From: Oscillospiraceae bacterium | Lineage (GTDB): Bacteria; Bacillota; Clostridia; Oscillospirales; Oscillospiraceae | Assembly: GCA_016290695.1 (NCBI GenBank) | Contig: JAEEUX010000058.1 | Span: 1 to 11,512 of the forward strand | DNA length: 11,512 nt | Reading direction: 5' to 3' | Shown: positions 1 through 5,325 of the stretch, in pieces | Numbering within the stretch: the first letter of the stretch is position 1 | How the letters are laid out: each line of letters starts with the position of its first letter | Notes under the pieces: generated by a model | Database searches by the model: none | What the model was told of the DNA's origin: nothing | Seen by the model: the letters and a program-made list of their open reading frames with translations, nothing else | Program-made: the position numbers and the translations under genes

Positions 1-110
1 CAAAAATACTCGACAATACACAAAGTATTACCTGCGTTTTTTGAACAATCTGACGAAAATCCTGACGGCGCAATCTATGCGCCGGAATTATGCGGTGTTG
101 CCCTAAGAAT
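1..110 (+). other. possible 3' end of an upstream gene
   Basis: Two plus-strand frames are open from the left edge. One stops with TAA at 104-106, just before the hairpin at 111-154; it would encode a basic tail ending RRNYAVLP. The other runs to TGA at 130-132, inside the hairpin loop. The first fits better with a gene ending just ahead of its terminator, but neither matches a family I recognise and neither start is in the window. A 7-bp GC hairpin with a 5-nt loop lies at 66-84. From this sequence alone I cannot say which frame, if either, is coding. Confidence 0.3.
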
Positions 111-154
111 AAAACACCGCGAAGCGACATGATAAGTTCGCTTCGCGGTGTTTT
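111..154. terminator. bidirectional intrinsic terminator, 17-bp perfect stem
   Basis: Arms at 111-127 and 138-154 are exact reverse complements around a 10-nt loop. The stem core is GC-rich (ACCGCGAAGCG) and each strand ends in a U tract: TTTTT at 151-155 on plus, TTTT on minus. It lies 14 bases beyond the stop of the minus-strand permease gene, so it should end that transcript. It could also end any plus-strand transcript entering from the left. Confidence 0.85.
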
Positions 155-167
155 TCAGTTTATTGGC

Positions 168-1094
168 CTACGCGATATACATGGCGAGGCTCACGATAAG
201 CGTCATCGTAACGATGGAGCATAGCGTGGAAACGGCGACGCAGCTTGCCGATAGCTCTGCGCCGGTATCGTAGCGCGTGGCAAACATCGTCGAAATCGTG
301 GCGACAGGGGCGGAGGTGGAGATAGCACAGGCGACGAGGAGCGTCCCGCGTATGCCGCAAAGGTACATCCCGCCGAGCATTATAAGCGGGATGGCGACGA
401 GCCGCAGAAAAAGCGCTATGTATTCGCCCGGAGTTCTCATAACGGTTTTAAAATCGAGACAGGCGATATAGTAGCCTATGATGAGCATGGGCACGGGCGT
501 ATTGAGCGAGGATAGATATTCTATCGGCTTGCCGATGACCTCGGGAAGCCTTATCGAGCAGAAAAAGAGGATAAGGCCGATAGTTACGCTTATCGTGCCG
601 GGGTTGAGCAGCGCTTTTTTAAGTGATATTTTCTCCTTGCCCGCGCATATGAGCGCAAGGCCGTAGGTCCAAAGAAAAAGATTGAACACCGCGATGAACG
701 ACGCGCCGTAAAACACCGATTCGTCGCCCAAAAGTACCTGCTGGAGCGGGAGCGACATATATCCGCAGTTGGAGAAGATGACGGCGAAACGCAGGACCCT
801 GCGCCGCGCCTCGTCCTTATCGCGTATGCAGAGCTGCGCGAGGATTATCGCCAGAACATGACTGATGAGTGCAATGAGCGCCGCGATGAAAAAGCCCTTT
901 AGCATCGAAGCGTCGAAGGGGCGCTGGAATGCGTTTATAAGAAGGCAGGGCGTTATCATATAAAGCATGAGGTTTGTTATGCATTTTATGCCGTCCGCCG
1001 TGATGATTTTCAGCTTCTTCCCGATGAAGCCGACTGCCATGAGAATAAAAAGAATGAGAACCTGTAGGCTCACAACCTGAAAGCTTTGAAGCAT
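168..1094 (-). CDS. AEC (auxin efflux carrier) family transporter
   Basis: The 308-residue product is almost entirely hydrophobic, with about ten predicted membrane spans separated by short loops, and is the usual length for bacterial AEC permeases. The segment MLYMITPCLLINAF near residues 43-56 resembles the conserved first-repeat region of the family, and a second hydrophobic half carries CAISTSAPVATI. Family members are secondary carriers in the cytoplasmic membrane. Bacterial examples export or import organic acids such as malate or malonate, but substrate cannot be read from the sequence. The ATG at 1092-1094 has an AGGAGA ribosome binding site at 1103-1108, 8 bases upstream. The gene follows the SDR gene by 21 bases, so the two are almost certainly co-transcribed. 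Family call is firm; substrate is unknown. Confidence 0.88.
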   Translation of the reverse strand: MLQSFQVVSLQVLILFILMAVGFIGKKLKIITADGIKCITNLMLYMITPCLLINAFQRPFDASMLKGFFIAALIALISHVLAIILAQLCIRDKDEARRRVLRFAVIFSNCGYMSLPLQQVLLGDESVFYGASFIAVFNLFLWTYGLALICAGKEKISLKKALLNPGTISVTIGLILFFCSIRLPEVIGKPIEYLSSLNTPVPMLIIGYYIACLDFKTVMRTPGEYIALFLRLVAIPLIMLGGMYLCGIRGTLLVACAISTSAPVATISTMFATRYDTGAELSASCVAVSTLCSIVTMTLIVSLAMYIA

Positions 1095-1115
1095 TTAGCG
1101 TTTCTCCTGTGTCTC

Positions 1116-1835
1116 TTATATAACAAATCCGCCGCTCACGCCGATTATCTGACCGGTGATGAACGAGGCTTTGTCCGAGCTGAGCCAGCTTACCGCGGCG
1201 GCGACGTCCTGCGGCACCCCGAGACGTTCAAGCGGAGTTTCGTCTATCATTTCCGCCTTGTCCTCGGGCGTGAAACGCGCCATCATGTCCGTATCGATGC
1301 AGCCGGGACTTACGGCGTTAACTCTTATCCCGGAGGGACCGAGCTCCTTGGCAAGCGCCTTGGTGAGCCCGATAAGCCCCGCCTTCGTCGCGGAATACGC
1401 CGCCTCGCACGATGCGCCGACCTCGCCCCACATGGAAGCAACGTTGATTATACAGCCGCGCTTTGCGCGCACCATCGCGGGGATAGCCGCGCGGCAGCAG
1501 TTGAACGCGCCGGTGAGGTTCGTCGCGACGAGACCCGACCAGTCTTCGTCCGTCATGTCGCTGAGAAGACCGTAATAGCTCGTCCCGGCGTTATTTACAA
1601 GGAGCGATACCGCGCCGAGCCTTGCTTCCACATCGCTGAACATTGCCGCGACCTGCTCCGAGGAGCCGACGTCCGCGCGTACAGCTATGCCTCCGAGTTC
1701 CCGCGCGAGGGCCTCAGCCGTGTCCTTTGAGCGCTTGTAGTTTATGGCGACGGCCCAGCCGTCGGAGGCAAGAGCCGAGACGATAGCGCCGCCTATCCCG
1801 CGCGAAGCCCCGGTTATGAGCGCAACTTTGTTCAT
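1116..1835 (-). CDS. SDR family oxidoreductase, FabG-like; possible EF-P 5-aminopentanone reductase (YmfI type)
   Basis: A 239-residue classical short-chain dehydrogenase/reductase. Visible motifs are the NAD(P)-binding TGASRGIG at residues 8-15, NNAG at 81-84, catalytic N106, S134 and the YxxxK pair Y147/K151, and the C-terminal SGGFVI. An Arg just after the glycine motif favours NADPH, as in FabG. The stretch from ASMWG through GASCE (about 133-143) resembles the Firmicutes YmfI group, which reduces 5-aminopentanone on elongation factor P. That subfamily call is from memory and unverified; the alternative is a 3-oxoacyl-ACP reductase paralogue. No other fatty-acid genes are present, which argues mildly against a dedicated FabG. 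The start ATG (1833-1835) has AGGGAGGG at 1844-1851. It is the first gene of a two-gene unit with the AEC permease. Confidence 0.88.
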   Translation of the reverse strand: MNKVALITGASRGIGGAIVSALASDGWAVAINYKRSKDTAEALARELGGIAVRADVGSSEQVAAMFSDVEARLGAVSLLVNNAGTSYYGLLSDMTDEDWSGLVATNLTGAFNCCRAAIPAMVRAKRGCIINVASMWGEVGASCEAAYSATKAGLIGLTKALAKELGPSGIRVNAVSPGCIDTDMMARFTPEDKAEMIDETPLERLGVPQDVAAAVSWLSSDKASFITGQIIGVSGGFVI

Positions 1836-1871
1836 CAGCTAAGCCCTCCCTGTTTGCGTTGTCCTTTGGCT

Positions 1872-1900
1872 ATTATATTCCGCGCGAGCGCCCCACGCAA
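1872..1900 (-). promoter_or_regulatory. sigma-A type promoter for the SDR-AEC unit
   Basis: Read on the minus strand there is a -35 TTGCGT (1895-1900), a 17-bp spacer and a perfect -10 TATAAT (1872-1877). The -10 lies 36 bases ahead of the SDR start codon, leaving a short leader with a good ribosome binding site. Confidence 0.65.
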
Positions 1901-1933
1901 GGTTTATTTTCGTCTGGCAAATCTTTAATATAC

Positions 1934-1962
1934 TTGCGGAACTGCATTCCCAGTAGTATACT
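1934..1962 (+). promoter_or_regulatory. sigma-A type promoter for queH
   Basis: The -35 TTGCGG (1934-1939), a 17-bp spacer and -10 TATACT (1957-1962) lie 32 bases ahead of the queH start. It is divergent from the SDR promoter. Both -35 elements contain TTGCG, so the region holds a CGCAAG (1896-1901) / CTTGCG (1933-1938) inverted repeat. Confidence 0.6.
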
Positions 1963-1994
1963 TTTTTCGTAGGCTCGGTAACGGAGGCGAGAAT

Positions 1995-2603
1995 ATGAAA
2001 GAAAATTACCAGCTTTTGCTTGACAATATTGTCGCGGAAAACGAAAAGGCGGGACTGCGTCCGAGCGTTTTGCTCCATGCCTGCTGCGCACCCTGTACGA
2101 GCTCTGTTTTGGAGTACCTTTCAAAGCATTTTGAGATGACTGTTTTTTTCTACAACCCTAACATATATCCGAAGGAGGAGTATCGGAAGCGCCTGGCTGA
2201 AATGCAGAAGCTTCTGTATCTGGCTCCATTCGCCGCAGGTGTGGGCATGCTTGAGGGAAAATACGACTGCGAAGGCTGGCAGAGCTTTATCCGCGGGACG
2301 GAGGACGAACGAGAGGGCGGAGCGCGCTGCTCACTGTGCTTTGAAAAGCGCCTTTCTGAAACGGCCGAGCTTGCTTCCGATATGGAATTTGATTATTTCT
2401 GCACGACGCTTACCGTCAGCCCGCACAAGAATGCAGAACTGATTAACGCCATAGGCAGAGCGGCGGGGGAGAGGCATTCCGTTCCCTTCCTGCCCTCCGA
2501 TTTCAAGAAACGCGACGGCTACAAGCGTTCGGTCGACCTTTGCGCCGAGTACGATATTTACCGCCAAAACTACTGCGGCTGTAAATACTCAATTTGGTTT
2601 TGA
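1995..2603 (+). CDS. queH: epoxyqueuosine reductase QueH
   Basis: A 202-residue cytoplasmic protein of the QueH (formerly DUF208) family. It catalyses the last step of queuosine synthesis, reducing epoxyqueuosine to queuosine in the wobble position of GUN-anticodon tRNAs. It is the non-homologous replacement for the B12-dependent QueG. The family signature is clear: HACCAPC with C30, C31 and C34, a second pair C112/C115, the FCTTLTVSPHKN block around 135-146, and the C-terminal YCGC with C194 and C196. These cysteines are the expected iron-sulfur and metal ligands. The ATG at 1995 has GGAGG at 1983-1987. No good terminator follows, so some readthrough into the rpsF operon is possible. No other queuosine genes are nearby, which is usual for this family. 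Confidence 0.93.
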   Translation: MKENYQLLLDNIVAENEKAGLRPSVLLHACCAPCTSSVLEYLSKHFEMTVFFYNPNIYPKEEYRKRLAEMQKLLYLAPFAAGVGMLEGKYDCEGWQSFIRGTEDEREGGARCSLCFEKRLSETAELASDMEFDYFCTTLTVSPHKNAELINAIGRAAGERHSVPFLPSDFKKRDGYKRSVDLCAEYDIYRQNYCGCKYSIWF

Positions 2604-2618
2604 GAAAAATTGATTTTA

Positions 2619-2638
2619 GTCAAGCAAAAGTGCTTGAC
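2619..2638. repeat. perfect 8-bp palindrome overlapping the rpsF -35 element
   Basis: Arms GTCAAGCA (2619-2626) and TGCTTGAC (2631-2638) are exact reverse complements around AAAG. The right arm covers five of the six bases of the -35 hexamer TTGACA. No U tract follows, so it is not a terminator for queH. The position suits an operator, but no known regulator site is recognised. Confidence 0.6.
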
Positions 2639-2661
2639 AAGGCCGGAAAAAAGAGTATAAT
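2634..2661 (+). promoter_or_regulatory. consensus sigma-A promoter for rpsF-ssb-rpsR
   Basis: A perfect -35 TTGACA (2634-2639), a 16-bp spacer and a perfect -10 TATAAT (2656-2661) predict transcription from about 2668, giving a leader of about 68 nt. This is the strongest promoter match in the window, as expected for ribosomal protein genes. Confidence 0.85.
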
Positions 2662-2666
2662 AATAC

Positions 2667-2728
2667 AGTCTATGAGTAAAATAGACTAATCCTTGCCCGC
2701 ATAAGCGGGCCACATGTCCAGAAGGAGG
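2667..2728 (+). promoter_or_regulatory. structured rpsF leader that can mask the Shine-Dalgarno; candidate S6:S18 autoregulatory element
   Basis: Two hairpins are visible: AGTCTAT (2667-2673) with ATAGACT (2681-2687), and GCCCGC (2695-2700) with GCGGGC (2705-2710) around an ATAA loop. In addition TCCTT (2690-2694), adjacent to the second hairpin, can pair with AAGGA (2722-2726), which is part of the rpsF ribosome binding site. This leaves an 11-nt one-sided bulge at 2711-2721. rpsF leaders in many bacteria bind the S6:S18 complex as feedback control, so this is a candidate for that element. I do not see the CCG trinucleotide I associate with the bulge of the described motif, which weakens the match. 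Confidence 0.45.
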
Positions 2729-2735
2729 TGCAATT

Positions 2736-3032
2736 ATGGCAAAGATTCAGGATAATTACGAGGTCATGTACATCATTGACCCCAACAAAACCGAGGAAGA
2801 GACCAATGTTCTCGTTGAGAAGTTCAAGGCTCTTATCGAAGCAAACGGCACTATCACCGAGATGGAGTTAATGGGTAAGCGTAAGCTCGCATACCTCATT
2901 AACGACATGGCCGAGGGCTATTATGTCCTTGTTAAGTTCACTGCTCCCTCCGCTTTCCCTGCGGAGCTCAAGCGTGTTCTCGGCATCACGGACGGCATCA
3001 TGCGTTCCCTCGTTACCGTAGCAGAAGCCTAA
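2736..3032 (+). CDS. rpsF: 30S ribosomal protein S6
   Basis: The 98-residue product is normal length for bacterial S6, which binds the central domain of 16S rRNA on the small-subunit platform as a heterodimer with S18. Recognisable segments are NYEVMYIIDPNKTEEE at the N terminus, the GKRKLAYLINDMAEGYYVLVKF strand region in the middle, and the C-terminal LKRVLGITDGIMRSLV. The start has an ideal AAGGAGGTG at 2722-2730. Gene order rpsF-ssb-rpsR is the classic Firmicutes arrangement; ssb follows after 12 bases with its ribosome binding site overlapping the rpsF stop. Codon use avoids ATA (none among eight isoleucines), typical of high expression. Assignment is secure. Confidence 0.97.
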   Translation: MAKIQDNYEVMYIIDPNKTEEETNVLVEKFKALIEANGTITEMELMGKRKLAYLINDMAEGYYVLVKFTAPSAFPAELKRVLGITDGIMRSLVTVAEA

Positions 3033-3044
3033 GGAGTATCGAAA

Positions 3045-3500
3045 ATGCTTAATCACATTGTTGTAATGGGCAGGCTCACGAGAGATCCCGAGCTGAGAAG
3101 AACGCAGTCCAATCTCCCAGTCACAAGCTTTACCGTCGCGGTAGACCGTGACTTTTCGGGCAGAGACGGCGGCGAGCGCCAGACGGATTTTATCGACGTT
3201 GTCGCCTGGAGAAGCACTGCGGAGTTCGTGAGCAAGTATTTCACTAAGGGCTCCATGGCAGTCGTTTCCGGGAGACTCCAGATCCGCGACTGGACGGATC
3301 GTGACGGAGGAAAGCGCAGAAGCGCCGAAATTGTCGCGGATAACGTCTATTTCGGAGAAAGCAAAAAGAGCAGAGAGTCCAATTCCTCCGGCAGCTACGG
3401 CGGCGGCTACAATAGCGCCCCGTATTCCGGCGAGGGCTTCAACGCTCCCCCTATCGAGACATCTTTTGAGGTCGAGGACGACGGCGAGCTGCCGTTCTGA
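3045..3500 (+). CDS. ssb: single-stranded DNA-binding protein
   Basis: A 151-residue SSB with the usual three-part layout. An N-terminal OB-fold domain (about 1-105) opens MLNHIVVMGRLTRDPELR and contains VTSFTVAVDR and the DFIDVVAWR block. A Gly/Ser/Tyr-rich flexible linker spans about 112-138. The acidic tip ends EVEDDGELPF, the tail that recruits partner proteins of replication, recombination and repair. It works as a tetramer coating single-stranded DNA. AAGGAG at 3031-3036 overlaps the rpsF stop codon and sets the ATG start at 3045. It lies between S6 and S18, as in Bacillus, and should share their promoter. Assignment is secure. Confidence 0.97.
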   Translation: MLNHIVVMGRLTRDPELRRTQSNLPVTSFTVAVDRDFSGRDGGERQTDFIDVVAWRSTAEFVSKYFTKGSMAVVSGRLQIRDWTDRDGGKRRSAEIVADNVYFGESKKSRESNSSGSYGGGYNSAPYSGEGFNAPPIETSFEVEDDGELPF

Positions 3501-3533
3501 CCTTTCTACTTAAAACCGAAGGAGGTATGAACG

Positions 3534-3776
3534 ATGACTAACGAAAAGGATGCAAAGGTTCGCACCCGTAAGCGCAGAAAGGTTTGCGCGTTCTGCGTAG
3601 ACAAGGCGCAGTTCATTGACTATAAGGATACCGCGAAGCTTCGCCGTTATCTTTCCGAGCGCAGCAAGATCCTTCCCCGCAGAACCACCGGCACCTGCGC
3701 CATGCATCAGCGCCAGCTTACCGAGGCTATAAAGAGAGCAAGACAGATCGCCCTTCTGCCTTATGTAACTGACTGA
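3534..3776 (+). CDS. rpsR: 30S ribosomal protein S18, zinc-ligand form
   Basis: An 80-residue basic protein of usual length for S18, the partner of S6 on the 30S platform. The core DYKDTAKLRRYLSERSKILP (residues 29-48), followed directly by RRTTG, is diagnostic. It retains a full set of potential zinc ligands, C18, C21, C55 and H58, so it is the C+ form of S18. Many bacteria carry a cysteine-free paralogue for zinc starvation. GAAGGAGGT at 3520-3528 precedes the ATG at 3534. It is the last gene of its operon, followed by a strong terminator 19 bases after the stop. Assignment is secure. Confidence 0.97.
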   Translation: MTNEKDAKVRTRKRRKVCAFCVDKAQFIDYKDTAKLRRYLSERSKILPRRTTGTCAMHQRQLTEAIKRARQIALLPYVTD

Positions 3777-3794
3777 TTCAATCAATAATCCTTT

Positions 3795-3834
3795 GCAGAG
3801 ACAAGCGGACAAGTCCGTTTGTCTCTGCTTTTTT
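3795..3834 (+). terminator. intrinsic terminator of the rpsF-ssb-rpsR operon
   Basis: GCAGAGACAAGCGGAC (3795-3810) pairs with GTCCGTTTGTCTCTGC (3813-3828) with one G-U pair. The innermost pairs probably open to form the loop. Six T residues follow at 3829-3834, giving a textbook Rho-independent terminator. Confidence 0.92.
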
Positions 3835-3885
3835 ATAATACAGGCTAAGCTTCGCCCCCTGTAATTATTTTTAATATTCAAGTCA

Positions 3886-3914
3886 TTGACTTTTTGATAA
3901 ATCTCGCGTATAAT
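3886..3914 (+). promoter_or_regulatory. sigma-A promoter for the cobalamin riboswitch / cbiK transcript
   Basis: The -35 TTGACT (3886-3891), a 17-bp spacer and perfect -10 TATAAT (3909-3914) place the transcription start near 3921. That is about ten bases before the first riboswitch helix, so the leader runs about 400 nt to the cbiK start. Confidence 0.82.
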
Positions 3915-3930
3915 CGAACCAATTAAATAA

Positions 3931-4121
3931 AGTATCTAAGTGCCGCCAGTTCCATGCAATATGGCTGCCGGATAATAGTTAATTCGGTGCAAATCCGATA
4001 CGGTACCGCCACTGTAATCGCGGAGGCTATACATTCGACGAAAGTCGGTCATTGGGCGTAATGCCTGAGAAGGCTATGTACAAGCTGAGGATGCGTAAGT
4101 CAGGAGACCTGCTTAGATGCT
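3931..4121 (+). ncRNA. cobalamin riboswitch aptamer
   Basis: The closing helix P1 is visible as AGTATCTAAG (3931-3940) with CTTAGATGCT (4112-4121), ten pairs including one G-U. Inside are the hallmark B12 box AGTCAGGAGACCTGC (4098-4112), the GCCACTG element (4008-4014) and the preceding TTCGGTGCAAATCCGA arm (about 3983-3998). Length and order of elements fit the adenosylcobalamin-type aptamer. On ligand binding such RNAs reduce expression of the downstream gene, here the lipoprotein CbiK. An intrinsic terminator 59 bases downstream suggests control at transcription. Identity is firm; ligand preference (adenosyl or methyl/hydroxo form) is not determined. Confidence 0.95.
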
Positions 4122-4179
4122 TGCAGCATATTTTCTCTCGATATTGGAGAAATAGGCTATTCGCTTTGCAGAAATTCGG

Positions 4180-4213
4180 CTGCGGCAGTCTTATGAGGCT
4201 GCCGCAGTTTTTT
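4180..4213 (+). terminator. riboswitch expression-platform terminator
   Basis: CTGCGGCAG (4180-4188) pairs exactly with CTGCCGCAG (4199-4207). Three more pairs (TCT with AGG, one of them G-U) are possible towards the loop, and TTTTTT follows at 4208-4213. It lies between aptamer and cbiK, so B12 binding should favour termination here. Competing pairings exist: GCAG (4168-4171) or GCAGC (4123-4127) can pair with the left arm around 4179-4183 and may act as antiterminator. Another hairpin, TTTCTC/GAGAAA (4132-4152), separates aptamer and terminator. Confidence 0.88.
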
Positions 4214-4320
4214 ATAAGAATGGCTGCGAGGCTATAAATCTGTGCGCCGTTTTCTCCATTATTGCCGCTGTTTTTCGGGATTTATCCCCTAAAATAAAAA
4301 AACAAATGGAGGAAACAAAA

Positions 4321-5223
4321 ATGAAATTCGCAAAAAAACTCATTCCGCTTTTCCTTGCTCTGTGCCTCATTGCCGGCCTTTGTGCCTGCGGCACCCAGGC
4401 CAAGACGAACACTGACGCAGGGAACGCTTCTGCGGAAGGCCCCAAGCCCGTAATTCTTGCCGTAAGCTTCGGCACGAGCTACAACGACAACCGCGACCTG
4501 AGCATCGGCGGCGTGGAGAAAGCCCTTCAGACCGCTTACCCCGATTATGAGGTAAGAAGAGCGTTCACCTCGCAGATCATCATCGACGTTCTTAAGGATC
4601 GCGATAATATCGTTATCGACAACGTGACCGAGGCTATGGAGCGCCTTGTCGCGGACGGCGTAAAGAACGTAATTATCCAGCCCACTCACGTTATGAGCGG
4701 CTTTGAGTACGATGATGTCGTCACCGAAGTAAATAAATATGCCGACAAGTTCGATTCCTTCAAGATCGGCAAGACTCTTCTCACCGAGGAATCGGACTAT
4801 ACCAAGCTCGTTGATATCCTTACCCAGGATACCGCCTCCTATAATGCCGACGGCACCGCGATAGCCTTCATGGGCCACGGCACCGAGCACGAGGCTAACG
4901 CCACTTACGGCAAGCTTCAGGATGCTTTCAAGACTGCCGGGAAGACCAATTACTTCGTCGGAACCGTTGAGGGTACGCCCACGCTTGAAGACGTTCTCGC
5001 GGAAACCAAGGCGGGCGGCTACTCCAAGGTCGTCCTTCTCCCGCTCATGATAGTCGCTGGCGACCACGCCAATAACGACATGGCGGGCGATGAGGAGGAT
5101 TCCTGGAAGTCTGCCTTTGAAGCCGAGGGCTTCGAGGTCGAGTGCGTCCTCAAGGGCCTCGGCCAGTATGCAGGCGTTCAGCAGATGATAGTTGACCACT
5201 GCGGACAGACCATCGCCGGCTGA
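4321..5223 (+). CDS. cbiK: sirohydrochlorin cobaltochelatase CbiK with lipoprotein signal peptide
   Basis: A 300-residue class II chelatase of the CbiK family, which inserts Co2+ into sirohydrochlorin to start the anaerobic B12 pathway. Family blocks are VILAVSFGTSY (44-54), IQPTHVMSGFEYD (119-131), FMGHGTEHEANATY (183-196) and LPLMIVAGDHANND (240-253). Likely metal-binding residues are H186, E217 and H249; the 63-residue spacing of the two histidines matches known CbiK proteins. Unlike the cytoplasmic Salmonella enzyme it opens MKFAKKLIPLFLALCLIAG and has a lipobox LCAC, predicting acylation at C23 and a surface-anchored mature protein of about 278 residues after a short polar linker. The ATG at 4321 is chosen because GGAGG at 4308-4312 precedes it by 8 bases; an in-frame ATG at 4306 overlaps that site. 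It is controlled by the B12 riboswitch. Another tetrapyrrole or metal as true substrate is possible. Confidence 0.92.
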   Translation: MKFAKKLIPLFLALCLIAGLCACGTQAKTNTDAGNASAEGPKPVILAVSFGTSYNDNRDLSIGGVEKALQTAYPDYEVRRAFTSQIIIDVLKDRDNIVIDNVTEAMERLVADGVKNVIIQPTHVMSGFEYDDVVTEVNKYADKFDSFKIGKTLLTEESDYTKLVDILTQDTASYNADGTAIAFMGHGTEHEANATYGKLQDAFKTAGKTNYFVGTVEGTPTLEDVLAETKAGGYSKVVLLPLMIVAGDHANNDMAGDEEDSWKSAFEAEGFEVECVLKGLGQYAGVQQMIVDHCGQTIAG

Positions 5224-5251
5224 GCGTTCGGCAGAAATACATAACGATATT

Positions 5252-5296
5252 CGCGGACCCGGCGGCGCAGCCTTTAGTTTTCGCCGCCGGGTCGCG
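5252..5296 (+). other. strong GC hairpin in the cbiK-lipoprotein gap, no U tract
   Basis: ACCCGGCGGCG (5257-5267) pairs exactly with CGCCGCCGGGT (5282-5292) around a 14-nt loop. Flanking CGCG repeats can extend the stem. No run of T follows, so it is not a standard intrinsic terminator. It may protect the 3' end of the cbiK message or lower downstream expression within a shared transcript. Confidence 0.6.
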
Positions 5297-5325
5297 TAAG
5301 ACCTTTCAAAAGGCGGGCGTCGAGC

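Noticed and set aside
1086..1730. A 214-codon plus-strand open frame opposite the SDR gene
   Set aside because: Arg/Ala/His-rich translation without motifs, overlapping a well-supported SDR on the other strand.
3839..3863. Second hairpin after rpsR: TACAGG with CCTGTA, followed by ATTATTTTT
   Set aside because: Only six pairs with a 13-nt loop and an interrupted U tract. The terminator at 3795-3834 already explains the operon end, so this is not listed as a feature.
4306..4320. Earlier in-frame ATG for cbiK giving five extra residues
   Set aside because: This ATG overlaps the GGAGG that serves the ATG at 4321, and it would put acidic residues ahead of the signal peptide.
4282..5199. A 305-codon open frame on the minus strand opposite cbiK
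   Set aside because: It is the mirror of cbiK, which has clear family motifs, a signal peptide, a good ribosome binding site and a riboswitch. The antisense product has no recognisable motif and its length follows from the GC-rich third positions of cbiK.
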